Shown here: piece by piece, positions 51,186-61,292 of the stretch
How positions within the stretch are numbered: the first letter of the stretch is position 1
How the letters are laid out: every line of letters begins with the position of its first letter
Assembly: GCA_910575055.1 (NCBI GenBank)
Contig: CAJTDC010000013.1
Location: forward strand, 1 to 64,000
From: Clostridia bacterium
Lineage (GTDB): Bacteria > Bacillota > Clostridia > Lachnospirales > Anaerotignaceae
Direction of reading: 5' to 3'
DNA length: 64,000 bases
Notes under the pieces: model-generated
The model's input: the letters and a program-made list of their open reading frames with translations, nothing else
Told to the model about the DNA's origin: nothing
Database searches by the model: none
Translations under genes and position numbers: made by a program

Positions 51186-52256
51186 ATGATGTCTATTATT
51201 ATATCTATTATTGTGTTAAGTGTTATTGTAATAATACATGAATTTGGACACTTTATTGTAGCAAAAAAAAGCGGCATATTAGTGGAAGAGTTTGCTGTGG
51301 GTATGGGACCAACGATTGCATCAAAACAAATAGGTGAAACTTTATATTCTTTAAGAGCGTTGCCAATAGGTGGCTTCTGTCGTATGATGGGAGACGATAC
51401 AACAGGAGAAATTGCAGAAAGAAGTTTTTCTGAAAAAAGTGTTTGGGCAAGAATGGCTGTTGTATTTGCAGGTCCTTTTATGAATTTTGTATTAGCGATG
51501 CTGTTAGTGATTTGTATTGTTTCTACTACTGCTGTTATAACACCTGAAATAACATCACTTTCAGAAGGATATCCAGCACAGCAAGCAGGTTTACAAATAG
51601 GAGATATTATTACAAAAATCAATCATAAAAATATTTATATTTATGATGATTTGCAAATGATTATGGCAGAAAATAGAGGAGAAGCGATAGAATTAGAAGT
51701 ACGTCGTGATGGCGAAAAAATTACAACAACAATATTGCCAAAAGCAGACGAAACAGGAAGGTATTTAATTGGCTTTTCTCCTCTCATTAAGCAAGGAATT
51801 TTTTCAAAACAACAAACAAATTATGAAAAAGCGGGTATATGGGATACAATTCACTATAGTTTTGATACTATGGTGTTTTATATAAGATATACTGCTATGG
51901 GATTGGCAAAAGTATTTACATTTCACGCTTCTAGAGAAGAAATTTCAGGCCCTATAGGTATTTTTCAAATAGTAGGAGATAGCTATAAAGCAGGTATAAA
52001 ATATAGCATAGGTGCAGCAATACAAAATATATTGTATATTGGTGCAGTATTAAGTGCAAATTTAGGTGTGTTAAATTTGTTTCCAATACCAGCTATGGAC
52101 GGAGGACGTTTATTATTTTTGATATTAGAAGCAATACGCAGAAAACCTGTTAATCCTGAAGTGGAGGGTAAAGTACATTTTGCAGGATTTGTTTGTCTTA
52201 TGCTTTTTATGATGTTTATTATGTATAATGATGTTACAAAAATTTTTGTTGGATAA
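51186..52256 (+). CDS. rseP: Site-2 protease RseP (membrane zinc metalloprotease)
   Basis: 356 residues. The zinc motif HEFGH is in the first helix (VIVIIHEFGHFIVAKKSG), followed by a PDZ domain (about 120-200, with GYPAQQAGLQIGDIITKIN). The second zinc motif, IPAMDGGRLLFLILE, is in the third helix. It cleaves membrane-bound regulators, including anti-sigma factors, within the membrane. The anti-sigma factor at 25636-26877 is a possible substrate. The ATG at 51186 is followed at once by a second Met; either may be used. A hairpin follows before ispG. Confidence 0.95.
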   Translation: MMSIIISIIVLSVIVIIHEFGHFIVAKKSGILVEEFAVGMGPTIASKQIGETLYSLRALPIGGFCRMMGDDTTGEIAERSFSEKSVWARMAVVFAGPFMNFVLAMLLVICIVSTTAVITPEITSLSEGYPAQQAGLQIGDIITKINHKNIYIYDDLQMIMAENRGEAIELEVRRDGEKITTTILPKADETGRYLIGFSPLIKQGIFSKQQTNYEKAGIWDTIHYSFDTMVFYIRYTAMGLAKVFTFHASREEISGPIGIFQIVGDSYKAGIKYSIGAAIQNILYIGAVLSANLGVLNLFPIPAMDGGRLLFLILEAIRRKPVNPEVEGKVHFAGFVCLMLFMMFIMYNDVTKIFVG

Positions 52257-52327
52257 TATGAAAAAAATGCTTGCCCATATTGTAAATGGCTGCAAGTGTT
52301 TTTTTGTTTAAAGAGAGGTGTGCTACA

Positions 52328-53386
52328 ATGAGTGAAATAAAACGAAAACAAACAAGAACAGTAAAAGTAGGTAATGTTATGATGGGAGGAAATTATCCTG
52401 TTGTAATACAGTCTATGTGTAATACAGATACAAGAGATGTAGAAAAAACAGTAAAACAAATATTAGAATTAGAACAGGCAGGCTGTGAAATAGTAAGAGT
52501 AGCTGTACCTGATATGACAGCAGCAAAGGCGATAGGAGAAATAAAAAAAAGAATTTCTATTCCTCTTGTAGCAGATATTCATTTTGATTATAAATTAGCA
52601 TTAAAAGTAATGGATTTAGGAGTTGATAAAGTACGTATTAATCCTGGCAATATTGGAGAGGAAAGCCGTATACAGGCAGTAGTAGAAAAGGCAAAACAGA
52701 AACAAATACCTATACGAATTGGTGTAAATAGTGGTTCTTTAGAAAAGGATTTAATACAAAAATATGGTGGTGTTACACCAGAGGGACTGGTAGAAAGTGC
52801 ATTACGCCATATTAGAATATTAGAAAAATATCAATTTTATGATATTGTAGTATCTATAAAAGCATCAAATGTGCCTTTTAGTGTACAAGCATATACATTA
52901 CTTTCTGAAAAAGTTGATTATCCTATACACGTAGGAATTACAGAGGCAGGCACTGTGTATAGTGGTACTATAAAATCTGCTGTAGGAATTGGAGCAATAT
53001 TGTTGCAGGGCATTGGTGACACTATAAGAGTTTCATTAACTGGAAATCCTGTAGAAGAAATAAAAGCAGCAAAAGAAATATTAAAAAGTGTTGGTATGCT
53101 GGAAAAGGGAATTGAATTAATTTCTTGCCCAACTTGTGGCAGAACACAAATTGATTTAATTTCCATTGCGAATGAAGTAGAACAAAAATGTAAAAATTTG
53201 GATAAAAAATTAAAAGTAGCAGTTATGGGTTGTGTTGTGAATGGGCCAGGAGAAGCAAGAGAAGCAGATATTGGTATTGCAGGAGGAAAGGGAGAAGGTC
53301 TTCTTTTTAAAAAAGGAAAAATTATTAAAAAAATACCAGAAAATGAATTAGTAGAACAGCTAATGAAAGAAATAGAAATAATGTAA
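52328..53386 (+). CDS. ispG: 4-hydroxy-3-methylbut-2-enyl-diphosphate synthase
   Basis: 352 residues from [16 protein letters not shown] with GAGAGGTG upstream. The TIM-barrel part has [32 protein letters not shown] and [11 protein letters not shown]. The iron-sulfur domain has [12 protein letters not shown] and [19 protein letters not shown]. It reduces MEcPP to HMBPP using a [4Fe-4S] cluster, the penultimate step of the MEP pathway. In Firmicutes ispG sits between rseP and polC, as here. Confidence 0.97.
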   Translation: MSEIKRKQTRTVKVGNVMMGGNYPVVIQSMCNTDTRDVEKTVKQILELEQAGCEIVRVAVPDMTAAKAIGEIKKRISIPLVADIHFDYKLALKVMDLGVDKVRINPGNIGEESRIQAVVEKAKQKQIPIRIGVNSGSLEKDLIQKYGGVTPEGLVESALRHIRILEKYQFYDIVVSIKASNVPFSVQAYTLLSEKVDYPIHVGITEAGTVYSGTIKSAVGIGAILLQGIGDTIRVSLTGNPVEEIKAAKEILKSVGMLEKGIELISCPTCGRTQIDLISIANEVEQKCKNLDKKLKVAVMGCVVNGPGEAREADIGIAGGKGEGLLFKKGKIIKKIPENELVEQLMKEIEIM

Positions 53387-53424
53387 TATTTAAAAAAATA
53401 TTTAGTAAATAAAGGAGGAGTTTT

Positions 53425-56400
53425 GTGACAACGAAAGCATTTGCTACTGTTTTTGAAAAAATATCTCTTTCTGAAGCAGTAAAAAAAGCTTTTTGTAATA
53501 GTGTTGTAGAAAATGTAATTGTACACAAAAAGCAAAAAAATTTAGAAGTACATTTAGTTTCAGAGGAGATACTTGGATATACCATATTACAACAGCTTCA
53601 AAATGAGTTATTAAATCAAATTCCAGGTGTAAAAGGAGTAAATATTAGTCCCTTTTTTAATGTAAAAGAAAAATTTTCAGAAAAAGAAATTATTGAAAAA
53701 TATTGGGAAAATGTAGTTTGTGAAATTTCATCACAAAGCCCTATTTGTAAAGGTATTATGAAAGAGGCTTATTGGGAACTGCAACAAAAAAAGTTGCTGA
53801 TTTATGTAAAAAATAATACAGCATATTATATGTATAAAAAGGGTATGGAAGAAAAAATACAACAATGTTTACAACAACAAACAGCATTACAGTTTCGTGT
53901 AATGTTTAAAGATGTGCATATTTCTGAACAAGAAAAAGAAGAGTTTTCACAAAGACAAATTTCTAAACAAAATGAAATGATAGCACAGATTAGTGCAAAA
54001 CAAGCAGAAGTAGAAAAAATACGTGATACGCAACAAACAGAAGCAGTTTCTGAAAGTATTATGAAAGGCGTTCTTTTTGGCAAAGAATTTAACGGTGCTG
54101 TTTCAAAAATATATGACAGTAAAATAGAAGGTGAAAAAGTAATTATTGAAGGCAATTTATTTCATATAGAAACAAGAGAAATCAAAGGTGAAAAGTATAT
54201 TGTTTCATTTGATATTACAGATTTATCAGACTCTACTACTGTAAAATTTTTTGTAAAAAAGAATATTTTCGAAAAGGAATTAAAAGCATTTATAAAAGGT
54301 GGCAGCTATGTGCGTGTGCAAGGAGATGTGCAGTTTGATAAATATGCCAAAGAAATTAACATTATGGCAAAAAATATTATGCTTGCACAACCACCTCCAA
54401 AAAGAAAAGATAATGCAGAACAAAAAAGAGTAGAATTACATTTACACACACAAATGAGTAGTATGGACGGTGTAACAAATGTAAAAACTTATATAAAAAG
54501 GGCAATAGAATGGGGACATAAAGCCATTGCTATTACAGACCATGGTGTGGTACAGGCATTTCCAGATGCTATGAATGCAGCAAATGGTACAGATTTAAAA
54601 GTAATTTATGGTGTAGAAGCTTATTTGATAGATGATTTAGGTAATGTTGTGATGTGTCCAAAAGGACAAAGCTTGTATGATACATTTATTGTGTTTGACA
54701 TAGAAACAACAGGCCTTTCTAAAGAAAATGACAAAATTACTGAAATTGGTGCAGTAAAAGTAGAAAACGGGAAAATAATAGAACGTTTTAGTACATTTGT
54801 AAATCCTAAAAAGCGTTTGAGTGAAGAAATTGTAAAACTAACAAATATTACTGATGATATGTTAAAAGATGCTCCTACTATTGATAAAGTATTGCCTCAA
54901 TTTTTGAAATTTTGTGGAAATGGTGTACTTGTAGCACACAATGCAGGTTTTGACGTAGGGTTTATTAGAAATAATGCAGAAGCATTACATATGTCTTCTG
55001 TAGACAATACTGTTTTAGATACTGTGGAGTTATCCAGAACACTTTTACCAGAGTTAAAGAAACATAAATTAGATATTGTTGCAGAGCATTTAGGAGTTTC
55101 ATTAGAAGGGCATCATAGAGCAGTAAATGATGCAGAAGCGACTGCAGAAATATTTATAAAATTGGTTGCTATGCTAGAACAAAAAGGTATTACAAATATT
55201 GATGAAATTAATGTTTTGGCAAGTCGAACAGTTAATTATAATAAATTGAAGCCATATCACGCTGTTATATTGGTAAAAAACTATACAGGATTAAGAAATT
55301 TATACGAATTGGTATCAAAGGCACATATTGATTATTATTTTAGACGACCACGTATTCCTAAAAGTGAATATTTGAAATTAAAAGAAGGGCTTATGATAGG
55401 AAGTGCTTGTGAAGCAGGTGAATTATATAGAGCATTGCTTGACAATAAACCCAAAGAATATATTGAAGAAATTGTAAATTTTTATGATTATTTGGAGATA
55501 CAACCTTTAGGAAATAATCATTTTATGGTTGCCTCTCAAAAAATAGATGCAGTTCATTCTGTAGAAGATATTAAAGATTTTAATAGAAAAATTGTGCACT
55601 TGGGAGAACAGTACAATAAATTAGTAGTAGCAACTTGTGATGCACATTTTATAGACCCAGAAGATGCAGTATATAGAAAAGTCATTATGACAGCAGAAGG
55701 TTTTTCAGATGCAGAAAATCAGCCTCCATTATATTATAGAACAACAGAAGAAATGCTCACAGAATTTCAATATTTAGGAGAAGAAAAAGCACAAGAAATT
55801 GTAATAACAAATACAAATAAAATTGCAGATAGTATTGAAAAAATAAAACCAATACCAGATGAAACATTTCCACCTAAAATTGACGGAGCGGAGGAACAGC
55901 TAAAACAAATTACAATGGAAAAAGCAATATCAATATATGGTGACCCTTTACCAGAAATTGTACAACAAAGATTGGATAAAGAATTAAATTCTATTATTAA
56001 AAATGGTTTTTCTGTATTGTATATTATTGCACAAAAATTAGTTTGGAAATCTGTTGCAGATGGCTATTTAGTAGGTTCTCGTGGTTCTGTTGGTTCTTCT
56101 TTTGTAGCAAATATGGCAGGTATTACAGAAGTAAATTCATTACCCCCACATTATGTTTGTCCAAAGTGTAAATATTCTGACTTTACTTCTGATGTTGTCA
56201 AAGCAGCAGCTATGGAGGAAGGTAGTGGCTGTGATATGCCAGACAAAAATTGTCCTGTTTGTGGCACATTACTCAATAAAGAAGGGCACGATATTCCTTT
56301 TGAAACATTTTTGGGATTTGATGGAGATAAAGAACCTGATATTGACTTAAATTTTTCGGGAGAATATCAGCAAACAGCACACGCTTATACAGAAGAATTA

Positions 56401-57768
56401 TTTGGTACAGGCCACGTTTTTAAAGCTGGTACAATAGGTACATTAGCAGAAAAAACAGCATATGGTTTTGTAAAAAAATATTTTGATGGAAAAGAAGTAA
56501 CAGCTCATAATGCAGAAATCAATCGTTTGGTGCAAGGGTGTACAGGAATTAAAAGAACAACAGGACAACATCCTGGTGGTCTTATGGTTGTACCAAGTGA
56601 CCACGATATTTATGAGTTTTGTCCTATACAAAGACCTGCAAATGATATGAATTCTACGATTACTACAACTCATTTTGATTATCATTCTATTAGTGGCCGT
56701 CTGCTAAAATTAGATTTACTAGGACACGACGACCCTACTGTTATTAGAATGTTATATGATTTAACAGGGGTTAATCCTCAAAGTGTTTCATTGGGAGATA
56801 AAGATACTATGTCATTATTTGAGTCGCCTAAAGTGCTAGGAGTAACACCAGAACAAATAGGCTGTGAAACAGGTACACTAGGTATACCAGAATTTGGTAC
56901 AAAATTTGTAAGGCAAATGCTTCTAGATACAAAGCCAAAGACATTTGCAGATTTATTAAGAATATCAGGACTTTCTCATGGTACTGATGTTTGGATAGGA
57001 AATGCTCAAACATTAATAGAAAATAAAATTATTACATTAAAGGAAACGATTTCTACACGTGATAGTATTATGATTTATTTAATCAATAAAGGAGTAGAAA
57101 AAAAGAAATCATTTAAAATTATGGAAAAAGTAAGAAAAGGAAAAGGATTAGATGAAAATGATATTGCAGATATGAAAGCAAATAATGTGCCAGATTGGTA
57201 TATAGACTCCTGCCAAAAAATAAAATATATGTTTCCAAAAGCACACGCTGCTGCATATGTTATGATGGCATTTCGCATTGCTTATTTTAAAGTAAATTAT
57301 CCTTTGGCTTATTATGCCTCTTATTTTACTGTAAGAGCGTGTGACGACTTTGATTATAGTTGTATGTGTTTGGGAGAAGAAACAGCAAAACAAGCAATAC
57401 ATGACATCAATGTAAAAGGTATGGAAGCAACTACAAAAGAAAAAAATAAATTGACAGTATTAGAAATTATTATAGAATTTTATGCAAGAGGATTTCATTT
57501 TTTACCTATTGATTTATATGAGTCTGATGCAAAAAAATTTATTATAAAAGGGAATGGTTTAATTCCTCCTTTTCATTCTTTGCAGGGGTTAGGAGATACA
57601 GCAGCACAAAGTATTGTAGAAGGTAGAGAAAAAGGAGGAGAGTTTAAAACAATAGAAGAATTTAAAGAAAGAACTTCTGTAGGTAAAACATTAATTGAAC
57701 TGTTGAAAGAAAATGGTGTATTAAAGGGAATACCAGATACAAATCAGTTATCATTGTTTATGGATTAA
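53425..57768 (+). CDS. polC: DNA polymerase III PolC-type
   Basis: 1,447 residues. Order: N-terminal domains (1-220), OB fold (about 225-325), PHP domain (RVELHLHTQMSSMDGV) interrupted by the 3'-5' exonuclease (FIVFDIETTGLSKEND, later HRAVNDAEATAEIF), and then polymerase (YLVGSRGSVGSSFVANMAG; zinc-binding CPKCKYSDF and CPVCGTLL; catalytic PDIDLNFSGEYQ). It ends with NQLSLFMD, a clamp-binding motif (Q-x-x-L-F type). It is the replicative polymerase of low-GC Gram-positives. The start is GTG with AAGGAGGAG five to six bases upstream. It ends the block before a strong bidirectional terminator. Confidence 0.98.
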   Translation: MTTKAFATVFEKISLSEAVKKAFCNSVVENVIVHKKQKNLEVHLVSEEILGYTILQQLQNELLNQIPGVKGVNISPFFNVKEKFSEKEIIEKYWENVVCEISSQSPICKGIMKEAYWELQQKKLLIYVKNNTAYYMYKKGMEEKIQQCLQQQTALQFRVMFKDVHISEQEKEEFSQRQISKQNEMIAQISAKQAEVEKIRDTQQTEAVSESIMKGVLFGKEFNGAVSKIYDSKIEGEKVIIEGNLFHIETREIKGEKYIVSFDITDLSDSTTVKFFVKKNIFEKELKAFIKGGSYVRVQGDVQFDKYAKEINIMAKNIMLAQPPPKRKDNAEQKRVELHLHTQMSSMDGVTNVKTYIKRAIEWGHKAIAITDHGVVQAFPDAMNAANGTDLKVIYGVEAYLIDDLGNVVMCPKGQSLYDTFIVFDIETTGLSKENDKITEIGAVKVENGKIIERFSTFVNPKKRLSEEIVKLTNITDDMLKDAPTIDKVLPQFLKFCGNGVLVAHNAGFDVGFIRNNAEALHMSSVDNTVLDTVELSRTLLPELKKHKLDIVAEHLGVSLEGHHRAVNDAEATAEIFIKLVAMLEQKGITNIDEINVLASRTVNYNKLKPYHAVILVKNYTGLRNLYELVSKAHIDYYFRRPRIPKSEYLKLKEGLMIGSACEAGELYRALLDNKPKEYIEEIVNFYDYLEIQPLGNNHFMVASQKIDAVHSVEDIKDFNRKIVHLGEQYNKLVVATCDAHFIDPEDAVYRKVIMTAEGFSDAENQPPLYYRTTEEMLTEFQYLGEEKAQEIVITNTNKIADSIEKIKPIPDETFPPKIDGAEEQLKQITMEKAISIYGDPLPEIVQQRLDKELNSIIKNGFSVLYIIAQKLVWKSVADGYLVGSRGSVGSSFVANMAGITEVNSLPPHYVCPKCKYSDFTSDVVKAAAMEEGSGCDMPDKNCPVCGTLLNKEGHDIPFETFLGFDGDKEPDIDLNFSGEYQQTAHAYTEELFGTGHVFKAGTIGTLAEKTAYGFVKKYFDGKEVTAHNAEINRLVQGCTGIKRTTGQHPGGLMVVPSDHDIYEFCPIQRPANDMNSTITTTHFDYHSISGRLLKLDLLGHDDPTVIRMLYDLTGVNPQSVSLGDKDTMSLFESPKVLGVTPEQIGCETGTLGIPEFGTKFVRQMLLDTKPKTFADLLRISGLSHGTDVWIGNAQTLIENKIITLKETISTRDSIMIYLINKGVEKKKSFKIMEKVRKGKGLDENDIADMKANNVPDWYIDSCQKIKYMFPKAHAAAYVMMAFRIAYFKVNYPLAYYASYFTVRACDDFDYSCMCLGEETAKQAIHDINVKGMEATTKEKNKLTVLEIIIEFYARGFHFLPIDLYESDAKKFIIKGNGLIPPFHSLQGLGDTAAQSIVEGREKGGEFKTIEEFKERTSVGKTLIELLKENGVLKGIPDTNQLSLFMD

Positions 57769-57773
57769 ATAAA

Positions 57774-57808
57774 AAAAAGTCCTGCTATGGTATTAGCAGG
57801 ACTTTTTT
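57774..57808. terminator. Bidirectional terminator after polC
   Basis: AAAGTCCTGCTA and TAGCAGGACTTT form a 12-bp stem with A and T runs on either side. It stops both polC and the convergent gene at 57809. Confidence 0.92.
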
Positions 57809-58624
57809 TCAACCATTTTCAAAATAGTTTTTTATAAAATCAATAACCTTTTTTTGATTTCCACAACGAGGACAAGTATATGTACCACAATAATAGGACA
57901 ATATTTTGACAAGATGTTCTTCTCCTAATATAGAAAGTACATTACTTAACCAAACAAATGTATCATTAAATGAAATATTATCCCATTCATTCAACTGATA
58001 TGTGGCTGGCGTAATCTGACTTAGTTCTTGTTTGTTTGAAAATGAAAATGATAATTCTTCATCACAATATTCGCAATTATCACACAATATATAAAATATA
58101 TCCCAAGCAGATAATATTAAAATATAAGCGAAATATTTATCTCCTAATATGGCTAAAATAGAAGTACAAAATTCTGATTTTTCAGTAGAAGACATTTGAT
58201 TTAATAATTCCATATGTTCAAATAAAAATTTTTTCGTTTTTTGCTGTAGTATAAAAAAACTTTTTTTGTAATTATCTAATATGGACTGTTTTATTTTGTC
58301 CTCTTTGGAGTGATTTTCTGGAATGTCTGTTGCAATACAATAACCTACATTTGAAATAATGTAAAATTGTTCTAAAAAATTGTTTTCATATTGCTCTAAT
58401 AATGCTACAATATAAGGCAAAGTAATATATGTGGCATTGTAAAAACTCATTTGATGACTTAGATTTTCAAATAAATTTTCAAAAGCAATATAATAATCTG
58501 AATTTTCATTCTTTTTATAAAATAATTGCTTTTCACTAGTAAGGGCTATAATGTCTTCTTTTACACTTCCATAAGCTCCTTTATATATTTCCCATAAAGG
58601 AGAATTAAAATCTATTAAATTCAT
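57809..58624 (-). CDS. Hypothetical protein of an immunity-like (HEAT-type) group
   Basis: 271 residues. LWEIYKGAYGSVKEDIIAL near the start and FENLSHQMSFYNATYITLPYI in the middle follow the pattern 'W-x-x-x-x-AYG' and 'HQ-x-x-x-Y-x-AT-x-x-x-P-x-x' that I associate with HEAT-like immunity proteins of bacterial polymorphic toxins. The C-terminus carries two Cys pairs (CEYCDEE and CPRCGNQKK). No toxin gene lies next to it, so it would be an orphan. The assignment is tentative. It is convergent with polC. Confidence 0.55.
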   Translation of the reverse strand: MNLIDFNSPLWEIYKGAYGSVKEDIIALTSEKQLFYKKNENSDYYIAFENLFENLSHQMSFYNATYITLPYIVALLEQYENNFLEQFYIISNVGYCIATDIPENHSKEDKIKQSILDNYKKSFFILQQKTKKFLFEHMELLNQMSSTEKSEFCTSILAILGDKYFAYILILSAWDIFYILCDNCEYCDEELSFSFSNKQELSQITPATYQLNEWDNISFNDTFVWLSNVLSILGEEHLVKILSYYCGTYTCPRCGNQKKVIDFIKNYFENG

Positions 58625-58660
58625 AAAATTTCCTTTCTATCATTTTGCTATAATACTATT

Positions 58661-59164
58661 TTAATTTTGAGATTGTATTTTTTGTATAATTTCATTTAGT
58701 GAAATAGGGGTATAATTTATTCTTTCTACAGATACACAATAATGCTGATTACTATATGTGTGAAACATTGGAGAATTGTGAATATGTCCGAATATATTTG
58801 CATAAGGCATATTTTTGTTTACATACATTGGTTTATGGGATAATATCCAAAATTCATTTAATATAATAGGCATATCATATACTTCTATAAAGCCTGTATG
58901 ACGATAATATTCGTTGCTGTATTTGTCGTGATTTCCTTTTACAAGGTATTTATTACCATTTAGTTGACTTAATATAGAATATTCATTTTTTTCAGCACCA
59001 AAATCACCAAGAATATAAACAATATCATTATTTTTTATAACACAATTCCATCTATAAATAATTTCATTATTCATTTGTGTAATATTTTGAAAAGGCCTGT
59101 TTTCATATCGTATAATATTTTCATCTGAAAAATGAGTATCTGCAATGAAATAGATACTACTCAT
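58661..59164 (-). CDS. Calcineurin-like metallophosphoesterase
   Basis: 167 residues. The metal motifs are complete: FIADTHFSDENII (DxH), YILGDFGAEKN (GD), LVKGNHDKYS (GNHD), WILSHKPMY (H) and IFGHIHNSP (GHxH). Small single-domain enzymes of this type often act on phosphodiesters or nucleotides. The substrate is unknown. It lies between prfC and the immunity-like gene on the same strand with short gaps, so the three may share a transcript. Confidence 0.88.
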   Translation of the reverse strand: MSSIYFIADTHFSDENIIRYENRPFQNITQMNNEIIYRWNCVIKNNDIVYILGDFGAEKNEYSILSQLNGNKYLVKGNHDKYSNEYYRHTGFIEVYDMPIILNEFWILSHKPMYVNKNMPYANIFGHIHNSPMFHTYSNQHYCVSVERINYTPISLNEIIQKIQSQN

Positions 59165-59182
59165 TTTATCACCTCATTTTTA

Positions 59183-60778
59183 TTATTTGTCTAAATAATA
59201 TTTGTCATCTACATCTAATGCTTCTACTAATAATACTTCTTTATTTTTTTCTAAAAATGTATTCATAGTATAATTATTTGCAAAAAGGAAAACAGGTCTT
59301 TCAAATCTGTCATAAACAAGTGAACATCGGGAAGAAATATAATTTTTTAAATCAATATCTTTTGAAACAGTAGGAGATACCCATCTCGCTACACTGTAAT
59401 CTAAATCTTCCATACGTATTTCTGAATTATATTCATTTTTAAGACGATATTCAAACACCTCAAATTGAAGCACACCCACTGCACCAAGTATAATATCATT
59501 ATACTCATTGTGATAAACTTGTATTGCACCTTCTTGAGCCAACTGTGAAACGCCTTTTTGAAATTGTTTTGCTTTTAAGGAGTTAACAGGATGTACCCTT
59601 TTAAAAAATTCTGGAGGGAATGTAGGAAGTGGTTCAAAAAATATTTTTTCTTTACTTGTAGTTAATGTATCGCCAATTTGATAATTACCTGTGTCATAAA
59701 TACCAATAACATCACCAGCATATGCTTTTTCTACAGTTTCTCTTTCATTTGCCATAAGCTGTGTAGATTGACTTAATTTAAGCTGTTTGCCTGTACGAGA
59801 AAGTGTAACATTCATACCTCTTTCAAATGTACCAGAACAAATACGTAAAAATGCAAGTCTATCTCTATGAGCAGGGTTCATATTCGCTTGAATTTTAAAT
59901 ATAAATCCGCTGAAAAAATCATCTGTAGGTTTTATTACCCCTGTAGTTGTTTTTCTTTCACTGGGTGCAGGTGACCAATCTAAAAAGTGATTTAAAAAAG
60001 GAACAATACCAAAGTCTACTAAAGCAGAACCAAAAAATACAGGGGAAAGTTTCCCTTCTTTTATTGCTTGTAAATCAAAAGTATTTCCAGCACCATCTAA
60101 TAATTCAATTTCATTACGAAGTATATCAATGTTTGCTTCACTAATAATGCCATCTAATTTATCACCATAAACACCATTTGCACCTAAATCAATCACATCA
60201 TTTTTTCTGTATACATATACTTTGTTTTCTAGTCTGTCATAAATTCCCTCAAATGTCAAACCGTTTCCTATAGGCCATGTAACAGCAGTAGAGGGTAATC
60301 CAAGTGCGTCCTCTAAATCTGCCATACAGTCAAGAGGGTCTTTTGATTGACGATCTAATTTGTTTATAAATGTAAATATAGGAATTTTACGCATACTGCA
60401 AACTTTAAAAAGTTTTTCTGTTTGTGCTTCAACACCTTTTGCTGCGTCAATTACCATAACAGCACTATCTACAGAGGTCAGTATACGATAGGTGTCTTCT
60501 CCAAAATCATTATGTCCAGGCGTATCCATAATAGAAACTACTTTATCATTATATTCAAACTGCATAACAGAAGAAGTAACAGAAATACCTCTTTGCTTTT
60601 CAATTTCCATCCAATCTGATTTTGCAAATTTTTGATTTCTTCTTGCTTTGACAGTGCCAGCCTCTCTAATTGCACCACCATGAAGAAGTAATTTTTCTGT
60701 TAGTGTTGTTTTGCCAGCGTCAGGATGAGAAATGACACCGAAAATACGTCTTTTTTGTATTGTTTCTTGATTAACCAT
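59183..60778 (-). CDS. prfC: Peptide chain release factor 3
   Basis: 531 residues. The GTPase motifs are GVISHPDAGKTTLTEKLL (P-loop), SIMDTPGHNDFGEDTYRI (switch II) and FINKLDRQSKDPLD (NKxD). The lengths and the C-terminal domains (RVHPVNSLKAKQFQKGVSQL and DYSVARWVSP) are those of RF3. It uses GTP to remove RF1 or RF2 from ribosomes after termination and also aids quality control. A GAAAGGAAA site precedes the ATG. Confidence 0.96.
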   Translation of the reverse strand: MVNQETIQKRRIFGVISHPDAGKTTLTEKLLLHGGAIREAGTVKARRNQKFAKSDWMEIEKQRGISVTSSVMQFEYNDKVVSIMDTPGHNDFGEDTYRILTSVDSAVMVIDAAKGVEAQTEKLFKVCSMRKIPIFTFINKLDRQSKDPLDCMADLEDALGLPSTAVTWPIGNGLTFEGIYDRLENKVYVYRKNDVIDLGANGVYGDKLDGIISEANIDILRNEIELLDGAGNTFDLQAIKEGKLSPVFFGSALVDFGIVPFLNHFLDWSPAPSERKTTTGVIKPTDDFFSGFIFKIQANMNPAHRDRLAFLRICSGTFERGMNVTLSRTGKQLKLSQSTQLMANERETVEKAYAGDVIGIYDTGNYQIGDTLTTSKEKIFFEPLPTFPPEFFKRVHPVNSLKAKQFQKGVSQLAQEGAIQVYHNEYNDIILGAVGVLQFEVFEYRLKNEYNSEIRMEDLDYSVARWVSPTVSKDIDLKNYISSRCSLVYDRFERPVFLFANNYTMNTFLEKNKEVLLVEALDVDDKYYLDK

Positions 60779-61292
60779 ATAAATTAATTTCCTTTCTTTC
60801 TCTTTTCGCTATTACTCTATTGTAACCAAAATATAAATATAAAAATTAAGTTAGGCAATAAATGTTTAAAAGTATTTAAAATATAATATTTTTAATACTT
60901 TTTACTTTATTTCATTTATGCTCTTTTTTAAAATTGTATTTTAAAATGTCTTTTCTATAGTTTTATATTTAAGTTACTAGAATTTAGTATTTAGTGAAAT
61001 ATACATAATTCTTTTTTCTCTATCATAACAAGAATTTCTTCCTTTTTCAACCGCAATTTCTTTTATATAATTTTTTAATATTTTCTGATGTATTTCAGAA
61101 ATTAATACCAAATCATTTTGATGCTATTATTATTATAGAAAATAGCAAAGTATCAAATAAAATGTTTGAAAATTATTTTCTATTAAATAAGAGTGTTGTA
61201 TACTAGTAAATACTTATTCTAAAAACCGCAAGATATATGAAAAACAGAACAAAATATATTGTTATAATATAGAGAGAAAGGAGGAAGACATA
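60779..61292. other. AT-rich gene-free gap
   Basis: No reading frame of note. It contains divergent promoters for prfC and the AraC-like gene, of which TTGTTATAAT (about 61258-61267, a -10 region) near the latter is the clearest. No repeat of this window and no riboswitch is visible. Confidence 0.5.
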
